Assembly (NCBI RefSeq): GCF_040581485.1
Contig: NC_090132.1
Span: 2,305,001-2,369,000, forward strand
DNA: 64,000 bases
Source: Linepithema humile
Lineage: Eukaryota; Arthropoda; Insecta; Hymenoptera; Formicidae
Direction: 5' to 3'
Shown: in pieces, positions 40,313-50,884 of the stretch
Layout of the letters: every line of letters starts with the position of its first letter
Position numbering within the stretch: position 1 is the first letter of the stretch
Translations under genes and position numbers: made by a program
The notes under the pieces: generated by a model
The model's database searches: none
Told to the model about the DNA's origin: nothing
Seen by the model: only the letters and a program-made list of their open reading frames with translations

Positions 40313-42102
40313 TCCGCACCGCGCCGGTTCTCTGGTTGTAGATAGGGCAGCCGCCTTTCTTCTCGCTCGGTCGCGCGATCCTCCCTTTTATACTGCGAGC
40401 GGCATGTGACTCGGACGATATACCATCGTCGTCGGCCTAATTCGCTCCGTACATCTCGCACGGACGTCCGGATTTATCCTCGTGCGCAAACGAGTCGCGG
40501 ATCTCCGTGCGCGCGGCAAGTCCGAAAGTCGCGGCGCGCTCGATCTTGTGTCTCGATCTTTCTCGCTCCTGCATCCCGTTTCCGTCTATCTATCTGTCCC
40601 TCTCCGTCCGCCGCTCGCGCTTCGCCCCGTCCTCGTTTGATCGCGATCACTTTCGGTGTGGCCGACAGTTCGGGCGGGCGGCGGCGACGGCGTGGGGGTG
40701 GTGGTGGTGGTTGGTGTTGGCGCGATGGGGGGGAGCGGAGGGGTAGGAGGATGATCCACGCGCAGGAAGGAAGGAACGACGAAATCGTTTAGTATTTATT
40801 TGAAGTGTATTTACCGATATCCTCGCGTCCTCGTACGCTCGTGCTCGCGACGCGCAAACGCTCTCACGAATCCAATTTCCGAGATACGCACACGGCCAAG
40901 AATTCGTCCCACTCTCGCCGAACTCTCTCACGCGTTATCATACACGCTGGTCACGCAGGTGTCACGCAGGATTGCCAGATCGATCGTGTAGACACTCGAT
41001 CTCTCGCGCGCCGCGAGAGGAACCGGCTGTGTGTCGTGGATCCGCGGTACGGATTTTTTTCGCCGCCAGTCAAAGTGTTCAGTGTTGGCTCCGGCTTTTT
41101 TTTTCTCGCGCGGTGGCGTGCCGCAACGAGAGATAAACGGCACGCAGTCGTCCCGCCGTCGTGTTCGGTTCATTGTTTCGGTCATTAGCTTACGCGGCAT
41201 GACGGCCGATAGGTGTTCCCTCGCGATAACGCGTCCGTTGGCAAACTGTGATTCTCGTTGCCGATCGAGCGTGCCTTAAAAACCATACATATATATCGTG
41301 CGAGAGCTGTTCACTCGTGTGTGTGCGAGAAGGTATCGTATTCAGGATCTCAAGGATCCATTGATCGATCGCGTGTGTACGTGTGCTTCCGACGGCTGCC
41401 GGCATTTCGAACAGTGCGATACGTAATAATATGTGACACATGTAATTCCAAAAATCCGGCACGAAATTCTTCGCCGGCGTAATCTCTCATTTGCGATTAT
41501 TCATGGCCCGCGACCGGCTATGTGCAAAGTTGTGCAAATAGCAACGGCGTTACTCGTTCGCGCCGCCGGCAATAAAGCGCGCGAATAGCGATAGTTAATT
41601 TTTTTTTTTTTTTTTGCTTACGTTTTATTCGAATGCGAGAGCCCGTCGTTTTTTCTGTTATCAAACAATGTTCAGTGGCGAAGTTATCTCTCGTGTACGT
41701 CACACGTAAATTTAGCAGGATATGATAGCGGGAGCTTGAAAAAACCATTTCTATATTATTAGAATGTATTGTTAGGAAAAAAAGGAGATACAAGCGTTTC
41801 TTCCTGCCAATTCTCTCCAGATTGTTTATTTTATTTTCGTTTACTTCATTGCGCGGCGACCAACAAAAAAAAAAAAATAATACGAGACGGGACCAAGTTT
41901 GAATCGTCGGAATTCACGTTATCGATACACGATACGTATATGATATTTGGGATAAATGAATTTGCGAATCTGTTACACAGGTTTTGTTAGTTTTAAACCA
42001 ATAAAACGCGGCGGCGATAGCTTTATCGTTTTCAATTTTGCTAGTAGACACAAAATATAAAAATGCTTTGTCATTAAATGTCTCGCCGTTTATCCTGGTG
42101 CG

Positions 42103-42105
<3 letters not shown>

Positions 42106-42188
<83 letters not shown>

Positions 42189-42196
42189 TCTCTCTG
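42106..42196. repeat. Long (CT)n microsatellite
   Basis: About 37 uninterrupted CT units followed by CT-rich sequence, the longest CT/GA run in the window. It lies 1.2 kb upstream of the first coding exon. Confidence 0.95.
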
Positions 42197-42974
42197 ACGC
42201 TTTTATGCAAAAAAAGGAAAAAAAGAGAAAAAGATGAGCTCTGTAAATTTGTTTTAAGATCTTTTTTTTTTATCATTTTGCTAAGATAACACTATCAGCG
42301 CACATTTAGTGCTCTCGCTTTTATAAGTAGCGGAGAATTATTTAATCAACGCACTGGATTGGCTCCAGCTTGACGACCTAATTTTCCTGGATCGCATACA
42401 GTGCCTCTTAGATTTTATTCCCGTAATCGCCGCCTTTTGCACAATTGGGCAAATAAACGCTTGTGTCTCTTTCTCCCGTCGTGGTAAGTTTATCTATCCA
42501 CGCAATTATTTCACTTCTCTTTCGAAATTTCCAAGTCGCATTAATGTCACTATTGCGATTTTTTTCAAACTTTTTTTCGCAACATAATTTTTAGATTATT
42601 TCTTACGCATTTGAATGAACATGAAGAAACATTTCTATTTGTATCCGTGTGTCACATGTTTTTCGTAACTCTTAATGTTTTTGCATAATTAATTTATTTC
42701 TATAAAATTCCAATCTTCTCAAGAAATCGACAAATCTTAATGTTACATAATACAATTTTGAATTATTCGCAATAAATTTGCATGCTTAAGAGAAAACTTT
42801 CTTGTCTTGTTAACAATTTTGAGTTATACGTATATGAAAATTTATACTCTCTCGGTACATTTTTTCGTCATTGAAATAAATAAATATCATAGATAAATTA
42901 TATACGTATTACATAACGGAGGAATAAATTTCTCACAAATTGGAGAAAGAGATTTAGATGCTTATTTTTAATCT

Positions 42975-43085
42975 TCTTTATTCTGTATTCTTCGTATACG
43001 TTTCGGTCGACCTTTCGACCATGTTCTTGAGTACATGTAAATTAGTCTAGTAATTAAACAGAATAGAATAGAATAGAATAAATTT
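42975..43085. repeat. Possible repeat-element tail with (GAATA)4
   Basis: A segment containing a small palindrome TCGGTCGACCTTTCGACC leads into four tandem GAATA units at 43061-43080. TTTATTCTGT at 42977 is roughly inverted relative to ACAGAATAGA at 43058. A short tandem tail is typical of non-LTR retroelement 3' ends, but no coding part is visible. This is a weak call. Confidence 0.3.
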
Positions 43086-43424
43086 CTGTCGTATTACTGT
43101 GCGTTTTCTCTCCGCGCGACTTTCGCATATTCTCACAATTTTTTCATCAATTCTAATTTATCAAGAATGCCGTACATATGCAATTGCGATTTGATATCAG
43201 CCGAATATGCGTATACGTTGCAATTATATTCTCGAATGTCGAAAGTGGACTTATCTAAAATTATCTGCAAGCTTATCGGTGCGCGCTGTGCACTAGTCCG
43301 CGAATCGTAGCCGAAATTAACAATTACTTTCCGCGACTGGCGTTAATAACGTGAAACGTTAAGTTTTTCGTTTAATCGGTGGCAGCAGGCGTTACTTCTG
43401 ATTGCAGGTGAATAGAAACCAACG

Positions 43425-43610
43425 ATGGTAGATACACAACATTTCTGTCTGCGATGGAATAATTACCAGAGCAGCATAACCTCGGCGTTTGAAAATCTGC
43501 GGGACGATGAGGACTTTGTGGACGTGACGCTGGCGTGCGACGGCAAAAGCCTGAAAGCACACCGCGTCGTTCTCTCCGCCTGTAGTCCGTACTTTCGAGA
43601 ATTGCTCAAG
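43425..43610 (+). CDS. br: Broad core exon 1: start codon and N-terminal half of BTB domain
   Basis: The exon encodes residues 1-62, beginning MVDTQHFCLRWNNYQ and ending RELLK. The acceptor is attgcag at 43401-43407, giving a 17-nt 5' UTR piece (43408-43424), and the donor AAG|GTAAGG lies at 43610/43611. An in-frame TAG at 43413-43415, nine bases before the ATG, fixes the start, and an A at -3 fits an animal start context. The protein shows the LRWNN motif (residues 9-13) of insect BTB-LRWNN factors, then the BTB helix/strand pattern FVDVTLACDG and LKAHRVVLSACSPYF. The BTB domain mediates homo- and heterodimerisation in the nucleus. The exon ends in phase 0 exactly where the next exon continues the domain. 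Near-identity to Drosophila Broad is from memory; Tramtrack, Lola and Abrupt share this fold, but the Broad-like start and the finger exons point to br. Confidence 0.96.
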
Positions 43611-44049
43611 GTAAGGCTCGTTTCTTTCGTCGCTAACACGGAATGTTCACAAGCCTATTTCCCATTCGGTTTTCGCCGAGTACAGTGCACATTTGTCGAG
43701 TAAACAAAAATAATTTTAAAGCACGTCACACGTGTTGACATTTCAAAGACTTCACCCTCTGAAATTGTTTGAGTTGAGAATTTGAAATTATTGCGGATTT
43801 CGAAAAGCTTGCGAAAGAAAAAAATATTGCTTATGAAAAGAATCATTTTCGTCGTTCTTGATGAAAAAAACGATTTTCTCTCCAGATGTAAATATGAATA
43901 AAAAAACCATTAGATCAAAGTTATTTGTTTAAAATAAAGTTGTGAATATTCCTTGGATAAGGAACAATAATAGACATTCTATATCGCCGGCTGGCGAAAA
44001 ATTAATCGCCATTGCTAATAGTTATGCGCAATACATTGCACTGTTTCAG

Positions 44050-44241
44050 AGCACGCCGTGCAAGCACCCAGTAATAGTGCTCCAGGATGTGGCGTTCAGC
44101 GACTTGCATGCCTTAGTGGAGTTTATTTATCACGGCGAGGTGAACGTGCACCAGCGTTCTCTTAGTAGTTTTCTAAAGACCGCAGAGGTCCTCAGGGTAT
44201 CGGGCCTCACGCAACAGGCCGAACAAACCGACAGAGACGAG
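44050..44241 (+). CDS. br: Broad core exon 2: C-terminal half of BTB domain
   Basis: The exon encodes residues 63-126, from STPCKHPVIV to QTDRDE, in 64 complete codons. The acceptor is ctgtttcag at 44041-44049 and the donor GAG|GTACGT at 44241/44242. The sequence carries the second BTB half with the well-conserved block ALVEFIYHGEVNV and the helix KTAEVLRVSGL, so the BTB domain as a whole spans about residues 9-118 across two exons. The preceding intron is only 439 nt and has stop codons in the coding frame, so it cannot be retained without truncation. The intron that follows (44242-45136) contains a decayed MITE copy. Role: completes the dimerisation surface used for co-factor contact. The exon borders are supported by frame, by splice consensus and by continuity of the domain. 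Confidence 0.96.
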
Positions 44242-44483
44242 GTACGTTCGGGGCGCAATTACGCGGATTGAAAGCGATGTAATTCCGGTGTATTCGGGGG
44301 GGCTCTCGGTGCTGCAGGCACGTGAAAACGATGATTTCTGCATTTACGTGCGACAATGGAGGCGCAACAGCTGGCGTAAGGTTTCATCTTTTCGTGCCTA
44401 CAGCGATCGAAATTGAACACACCGCAATTGTACGATTTCGATCCTTGGTAAAACCGCGTGTAAGCGTGAATTTCGTGTATATA

Positions 44484-44644
44484 CGTGGGCAGAAAAAATT
44501 TTATACCCAAAGTTACGGCATGAGAGAATTATAAAAATTTGTACTACGTTTTTCGCATAATTGAACTGCAGTATTTAAACTTGAAATTCCTCTTATAGTC
44601 CGCTGCTGTATCATAGTAATTTTTGACATAAAATTTTCTCATCG
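44484..44644. mobile_element. Palindromic MITE, copy 2, decayed, in core intron 2
   Basis: A diverged relative of the element at 31572. The left end has AGAAAAAATTTTATA and AATTATAAAAATTTGTACTA; the right end has ATCATAGTAATTTTTGACAT and AAAATTTTCTC. TA flanks occur at 44482-44483 and 44645-44646. The ends have lost the CACGGAG terminus and the arms no longer pair fully. It sits between BTB exon 2 and the linker exon without touching splice sites. Confidence 0.7.
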
Positions 44645-45136
44645 TACACAACTGTATTCGTGCGCTCGCGCGCGCGGCGCGTCACATACAGATACATACT
44701 CGCCTATATAACGTTTGCGATCCGCGCGTATCTCTCTCGAAAGCTCTCTCGGTATCTTGTAATATTATCACCAATAGACATTACTTTGGCTTTTGTGTTA
44801 TCTCGATGCAGAAAGCGTCTATCTTGATTCGAATTCGTAATTGTCATAGGTCAAGCAAACAAAGATAAAGAGATGCGGTCGATACCGAAAATCGTATTCA
44901 CATTGTAATGTATAGTATCGAATATCGATACGTATCGCGGTCATTGCGCAACTCTTCAATTTACTCCAACTATTATTTCGGCGGAGACGATTTATCGATC
45001 AATTAAACAGCAAATCCGGGTGGCATATCGCGTTCTCAATAATTACGGCCGTCTCATTCACGTGTGTGTACGTGTGCGTCTGTGTGCACATCGTAGAATT
45101 AATTCTACCGTTCCCGTCCCCGTTTTTCGTTTCCAG

Positions 45137-45737
45137 CTGTCCCATGTCCGTGCATTGGCGTCCGGCGGTAACCACCTGCCGTTCCACGAGAAGTTGGAGG
45201 AGACTTTTCCTCGCGGCGGATCACCGCCTACACCTGTGACCCCGACGCCTACAACGGTACAGCAGCTACTGCGCCGAGCCCAGATACGTCGCAACGAAAG
45301 ACGCACCCCGGACCCGCACGATGAATCGGCGAAGAGACCGCGAGTGCCGTCGCCGCCGCTCAACAACAACGACGCCACGCCCACGGACTTCTCAATGGTC
45401 AAGAACAATCACCTGTCGACGAAGGTGGAGGGCAATGGGGTGCACGACGAGAACAGCCTCGTCGAGGACAATATAAAGTGCGAGCCGCTGGAGCTGACCG
45501 GCGGCAACGGCGGCGGCGGGGGTGGCGGTAACGCAGGGAATAACGAGGACTCGTCGGATTCCGGCGCCGCGGCGTCGGACCGGCCGCCCGCGTCCGCGAG
45601 CAGCAACGAGCACGAGCCCGAGCCGGAGCACACGTCCGCGCAGAACTTCCTACCGGAAAGCAAGCTCTTCACATCGACGCCCGGCAGCTTCAACTTCAGC
45701 ATGGCGGCACTCACCACCGATCACACGCCGCTGTCAG
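45137..45737 (+). CDS. br: Broad core exon 3: low-complexity linker with NLS-like and SUMO-like motifs
   Basis: The exon encodes residues 127-326 plus the first base of codon 327 (phase 1). The acceptor is ttccag at 45131-45136 and the donor TCAG|GTACGT at 45737/45738. It begins LSHVRAL, which continues smoothly from the BTB exon. Visible features are a Thr/Pro-rich run (about 155-166), a basic stretch LLRRAQIRRNERR (170-182), KRPR (192-195, nuclear-localisation-like), TDFSMVKNN (209-217), the IKCE sequence (239-242) matching the psi-K-x-E sumoylation consensus, a glycine run (about 248-257), acidic and Ser/Ala-rich stretches, and a final hydrophobic block around LFTSTPGSFNFSMAAL. GC content is much higher than in the flanking introns, as expected for an exon. 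Low-complexity linkers of this sort lie between BTB and fingers in Broad proteins and are poorly conserved. Function of the individual motifs is inference. Confidence 0.93.
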
Positions 45738-46366
45738 GTACGTGGAGAGCGCGGATTCCGCGTGGGCCTGTACGCACAGACCAATTTCGGCAGCTCGGCT
45801 TCCGGCTGCTCTCACGTTCTTGACTCTCAAGTGCGCCAGAATTTTAATATCATTTTTCAACCCCTTTTCCGCAGTTTCAAGTGAACTGTGGAATGAAACT
45901 AGATGTTTTTTTGCGTGGAAAACATATTACATCGCATATTTGTTTCGCACTTAAGGGTCAAAAGCGTATACGCGATTCGTTGCTCCAGCGCACACATGGT
46001 TCTTCGTATCATTTCATAGGATTAAGAGTCGAGTGCCGCTTCTTCCATTGAGTTGAGCACTTTTCTATTTTATTTCGCATTTTAAAAAGTTAGACACACA
46101 CGGGCTTCTTCACCGCGGCGATTATTATGTTTTGTTTAAAGCACCGTTTTCGCGAACGTAATTTGTGCAGCTGGAGTCTCGGACACGGTGTTGCATCGGT
46201 GTATTCGCGTGTAGCCGACTTATCGTTGACTTTCTGTTGCACTCGCATTACCTTGGTCAGCACCGACGCGTTTTACTTTAATTGTGAAATTGCGTACAGG
46301 CCGTTGTTAAGTTTCTGCGCGCGATAGCACCGCCGTTGCTACGTGTGACGATAGTGAAATTTCCAG

Positions 46367-46414
46367 GATTGGGCCATGGCTTGCAAACACCGGACCTAGC
46401 GGGCACTTCGCAAG
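46367..46414 (+). CDS. br: Broad core exon 4: 48-nt microexon
   Basis: This small exon has an acceptor atttccag ending at 46366 and a strong donor CAAG|GTAAGA at 46414/46415. Length 48 keeps phase 1: it completes codon 327 (G + GA = Gly) and encodes LGHGLQTPDLAGTSQ (residues 328-342), leaving one base (G) for the finger exon. The peptide resembles the end of the Drosophila Broad core, which as I recall contains a LLGLNTQLQ...DLAVSPQG segment just before the isoform-specific part. Because its length is a multiple of three, skipping it would not shift the frame, so it could be optional. It is too short to be found by open-reading-frame length alone. Evidence is phase, splice consensus and resemblance to the core end; a transcript would settle it. 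Confidence 0.82.
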
Positions 46415-47386
46415 GTAAGAAAAACACGATACTATTTCAGCTCTATGCCCTTTTGAAATCATTAGAATTGCTTGAGAAGTCGAGATAATCGATATCACGC
46501 TCCCGCTGTATATGTGGCACTTGTTTATCACGCGACCGTAGAAACGTCAATGTGCGTTCTTTTGATTTTTTTAAGGGCACTCTGCGCTATACTTTATTAT
46601 TCTTCCACTGACAGTCGATACATCGCGGCAGACCTCGATCGTACGCGATGTAGCGGTTCGCTCTAATAAAAATAACTCAGGACTTGTGCAGTTATATCAA
46701 ACTAACCATAAATCACAAATTACGAGAATGAAAATGTTTTACTGGTTGCGGTGAAAGAGCACTACTATCTGCTTGGAAGATTATTAAATCTCTTCTAATT
46801 GGCATGCGTTCCAAAATCATCGATATCATCATTTACTATACGGCACCATTTACCGATTCGCCTATACATTTTGCATATCATAAAAATCATATACCACGCG
46901 GAGCAACTTGCACGGCTCCGCGCGACTTCGCGACCAGCTATACAGCTCGAGCTCGTAAAACGTGATTTTACAGCGAGCTCGAAAGTACAATTCTCGAAAC
47001 TCTATCGCGATGATTCTTGCAAAATTCGGCGCGGGTGCACGCTCGCCGACTGTAACTTACGCCCGTTAAACCACCGAGCGCACCATTTGCGCTACGCTCA
47101 AATGCACAAATACGTGCGATTGAATTAATTACGCGGTTTATCTCGATTCCATATAAGAGATAAATCCACAGTGGCATGTTTCGCAAGTGTGCTTTATTAC
47201 GTTACACGTATGTTATGCATTGGAAACGTCATATATTGCGTTCGATGTGCTAAATATACGTACTTCAGAGATACTTGGGAGATACACAACAAGATCGACG
47301 TGTTTGTGTGTCGTATCAAAATGTAGACGCGCATACTTTTCATTTATCTGCTTATGTGTGTCATACTTCGAAAAGAGATATCGGTA

Positions 47387-47860
47387 CAGGGTGCCCCAGG
47401 AGAAATGTGCAAGTATTTCGGAATATATTATTCAAGCGCTTTCGAACGGCATATTTATATAAACGTACAGCCAAAGTTATGATGATTTAAATAGAACGGG
47501 GCGCCTATATCAAAATTGTACCCGTGCTTTCCACATCGGCGCGTTATTATTGCACAACATTCTCGTATTACTGTTATTATTATGACATAGAATATCTTCG
47601 AAAATAGCAAATTTTTAGTTGTAATTGTAACTTTATGTGGGCAACCAAAATACAAACCGAAATTGCCAGAAAAGTCATATTACATCGAGCTATTATGTAT
47701 AAATATATGTTTGTCTTTATATTATGAAATTTCATATATAATTTTACACAGCAAAATATTTACTTTAGAAAATACAATACTAGTTTCAATCGTACGAACA
47801 ATTAAATTAATCTCAGAATCGACTGATTCGCTCGAAGCGATTTCTTTCCGGGACACCCTG
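47387..47860. mobile_element. 474-bp non-autonomous terminal-inverted-repeat element in intron 4
   Basis: The left end CAGGGTGCCCCAGGAGAAAT and the right end, read in reverse complement as CAGGGTGTCCCGGAAAGAAA, form an imperfect inverted repeat of about 20 bp. TA lies directly outside both ends (47385-47386 and 47861-47862). No transposase is encoded; the interior is AT-rich. CAGGGTG-type ends next to TA are common in insect Tc1/mariner-like MITEs (recall). It is unrelated in sequence to the palindromic MITE above. Confidence 0.7.
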
Positions 47861-49140
47861 TATACATCCACAATTTGTTTTTCATAATCAAAGTTGTTGA
47901 ACGGAGCGCAGTTACGTGGGCAGAGCGTCGCCTTCGGTTAACGACAATTTTATCGACTTGCGTGAAAAAAAAAAGAAAAAAAAAAAAGAATGAAATGCAC
48001 GCTGGCCGCAGCAGATACATTCGCTCGAACATCGAGAACCACCGTTATTAATATCGACTCAACGACGTACACAATCGCGCAATTGGAGTAAAGAAATGAA
48101 ACTGAGATCAGTTTGGCATCACTGTGCAATATTTGGCGGTGTCGCGAGATCGTTACCCCGACCGAATGCGCCGCGTCTGTGCGATGCACAGGAGAATGCA
48201 TCGAGCTTAAAAGGGGCTAACGATACGCGGCGATGAATCGTCGATGTTGTATCAACGCGTATCACATTTATCGATTCTTTTTTTAACGATTTCAACGCCG
48301 ATGCTTTGAGTGTATCGTTAATATAAGTATGCCGATTTCCCGATAATCGATCGTTGTCGTGCTTGCACCGCTCGATTGAACGTTGGGTTGCGTATCGGTG
48401 TGTTGTTGTCCTCCCGCGTTAACGTTTTGCAATAGAATCAATATCCGCGGCGTGATATTGCCGATACAACGTCGTCGTTGATGCCCATTATTTTACATGT
48501 GTAGGTACAATGGAGAAAAAAAGATGCAGTACGATTGCGGTCGATGAAGCGATAAAACTGTCAAAATTACATTTTTTGCAACTTTGTTGCAGAATCTCAC
48601 TTTTTTTTTCACATGCGCATACGCATATGCATATATAATATTGCAAAAGAGGATGTGATAGGTTAACTATTTTTTTTCTACATGCAAAACATTGTGCACA
48701 CACGCACTTTATGATTGATGAAATTATCTATAATAGTTTAACGGAAAGTAAGAAAAAAAAAAAAAACAAAATACGAGAAAATTATTCTAAGCTATAATGT
48801 AACTATACAATTTTGAATATATAACAACTAACTACGATAAAAAGAGAAGAAAAGTGCTTATCTCGATAAAGCGAGCTCTATCGAGAATCATCGCACTATC
48901 GAGAGAATCATCGCTTGAGAAGCAAAGCTGGTTGCTTACGTCAACGTAATGATGCGATTACATCGTTAAGGTGATACGGAGTTGACCTCCTCACTAAACA
49001 TAATCGTGAATATTTACGAGAACGAGGAATGGCGCACTTGGACGTGCGTGACCTTCCACAAGCGGATTTCGGCGGCCGCTGCGTGTGCACGTGAGCGTAT
49101 GCATATATGTACGTAATGTATGTAAGTACTCGCGCGCGCT

Positions 49141-49144
<4 letters not shown>

Positions 49145-49171
<27 letters not shown>
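49145..49171. repeat. (GT)n microsatellite
   Basis: About 13 GT units with one interruption, in intron 4. Confidence 0.9.
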
Positions 49172-49535
49172 CGTGCATTAAGAAACGGTTCTCGAAAAAA
49201 AATATATCCGACCGATCATTTTCACGCCTTCGCGAGTCCTCAGCTGGCGCGCGACGAGAATGTTCGCCAAAGTTGACGGCGGCGGTCGTCATCATCGGCC
49301 GCGACGGGCTGACGCGTCTGTTTTTTTTTTGTTTTTTTTTCCTTCAATTGCGCATATATTTCGTTTTTGCTAGTATCCTTGGGGGGAGGGGAGAAGAAGT
49401 TTGACAAATGCGCCGCAATCAGCCGATCATGGTCGGTTGTGCAAATTCAGGTGCGGCCTCGCATTGTCGATTAATATTTGAACGGCTGGTTTATACTAGG
49501 TTAGTACTGAAAAGTTTATCACGGGAACGTCGGCC

Positions 49536-49602
49536 CGGGGGAGGGGGGGGGGGGAGCGGGGGCTGAACGGGGATCGGGAGACGGAGGGGGGGGGGGGGGG
49601 CT
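49536..49602. repeat. G-run cluster, quadruplex-prone
   Basis: Several runs of G, including two of more than ten, within 67 bases on the plus strand, which would be the nontemplate strand of br intron 4. Formation of a quadruplex is inference from the runs. Confidence 0.8.
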
Positions 49603-50091
49603 GGAACTGGAGACCGCGTCGATAAGGCTGCAGATGTTATCCGCGAAATTCAAGGTCCCTCTATCTCCGACGAACGAACGTGGCCAACTAAACATTGGCC
49701 TAACTAAAAATACGACGACCTTGGTACGCCACTCACGTTTCTGCCACTCACTCTTCGCGAATCATTAGATACATTAAATTATATCTCGACAGTTGCGCGC
49801 GCGCGCGAGACGCAACGACGGCAGAACTACGATATGCGTGTAGTCGCCGCGTGTCGTCAATCGCGACCTCAGCTAGAGTGATATAATTCCTTCTTTTTTT
49901 TCCTCTCTACTAGTTTCGGAGAAAAATGACTTGCGAAACGACACGGCGCCCGCGTCCGCGCCCGTCAAATTTATGTGATATTGCTAGCCGAGAGAGAGAG
50001 AGAGAAGGAAAGAGAACAGCCTTGTGCAAAATCGATGTCTTCAAGAGTGTTCCGCCGTGACCGCATCTCTTACGAAGGTCTAGGATTATTT

Positions 50092-50112
50092 ATTAGGCTT
50101 ATAAAGCCTAAT
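50092..50112. repeat. Short perfect inverted repeat
   Basis: ATTAGGCTT-ATA-AAGCCTAAT has nine-base perfect arms with a three-base loop, in intron 4. No T-rich terminator context or coding neighbour suggests a role. Confidence 0.4.
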
Positions 50113-50835
50113 CTAGTAATATTAATAACTCTTCTGATGAAAAAGGCATATAGAGACATCGCCAGAAAAAAAATTAGCTGCATTAACCATATATATATAT
50201 ATGTCGTAATTTCATTTGAAATATTTAAGAGATTAGTCGTAAAAATAAATAAAGGTCGCGCCAGAGACTTTTGAAACACGCTTGATAAATTGTTATATAA
50301 TAGCGTGAAATTTCGTCTCTATTAATTATTTTACTATCTGTCATTATGTAACTGTAATCACTTCACATTTACGACTCTGCCGAAAAGCTTTAATAGATTA
50401 GATTATTCGGCAATAGATAATTTTTTAAAGTCGTAATTCTCTTATAATAAATGATGCACGATGTTCGTCATTATATCTGATTGTTGCTAAGTAGATGCTG
50501 GAAGAAATCTTAATAGTGAAACAAATCATAACGATGCGGTCTTGGCGTAATTTGAAAAGTTTCAACGCGATTCACGGTCGGACTCGCTGCTTTCGTGACG
50601 CCTTCTCTCGCATGCCGTTAACCAATATCCATCATTGAATTGAATGCTGTTTCGGATTATATATTTAATTCGGCACGATATACTCGAGAATCGAATCTAG
50701 AAATATTTTTAGACCGAAGAATTTTTCGCAAACACGACAGTTCTTTCATTAATTAGTTATGTGCTTTATCGCGTTTCTTATGCAATCTTTGATCTAACCG
50801 AAATATTAAGTTGAACTAAAAATCTTTCCGTCTCA

Positions 50836-50884
50836 CTTTATCGCAATTACTACGACAATAATTGTCGGAGATTTCGCGATAAAG
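50836..50884. repeat. Nested inverted repeat (stem-loop) in intron 4
   Basis: The outer arms CTTTATCGC and GCGATAAAG pair exactly and enclose an inner palindrome CGACAAT-A-ATTGTCG. Total length is 49 nt, too short for a usual miRNA precursor. Confidence 0.45.

Larger units (their letters stand above)
35200..41480 (+). promoter_or_regulatory. Candidate proximal promoter block(s)
   Basis: A second large CpG- and GA/CT-rich region lies 2-8 kb upstream of the first coding exon. It includes GA runs at 35224-35268, 36070-36120, 36806-36830 and 37921-37948, CT runs at 36458-36482, 38130-38144 and 39824-39846, a GCC-type run at 40276-40306 and a GT run at 36832-36852. Candidate donors are CACACAG|GTAATT at 38477/38478 and GAGAAG|GTATCG at 41332/41333. 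Drosophila br is known to use separate distal and proximal promoters with noncoding first exons, so two blocks would fit that plan. The assignment is inference, and several of the readable frames here are repeat-derived. Confidence 0.4.
41481..43407 (+). other. Noncoding stretch before first coding exon
   Basis: AT-rich sequence with the long CT repeat and a possible repeat tail. It ends in the acceptor TTCTGATTGCAG at 43407, so at least its 3' part is intron. Confidence 0.7.

Noticed and set aside
42106..42196. CRISPR-like regular repetition in the CT region
   Set aside because: A plain dinucleotide repeat with no spacers; CRISPR arrays are not expected in an animal nuclear genome.
48879..48920. 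Near-tandem TATCGAGAATCATCGC repeat
   Set aside because: Only two imperfect copies of about 20 bases; not enough to call a minisatellite or array.
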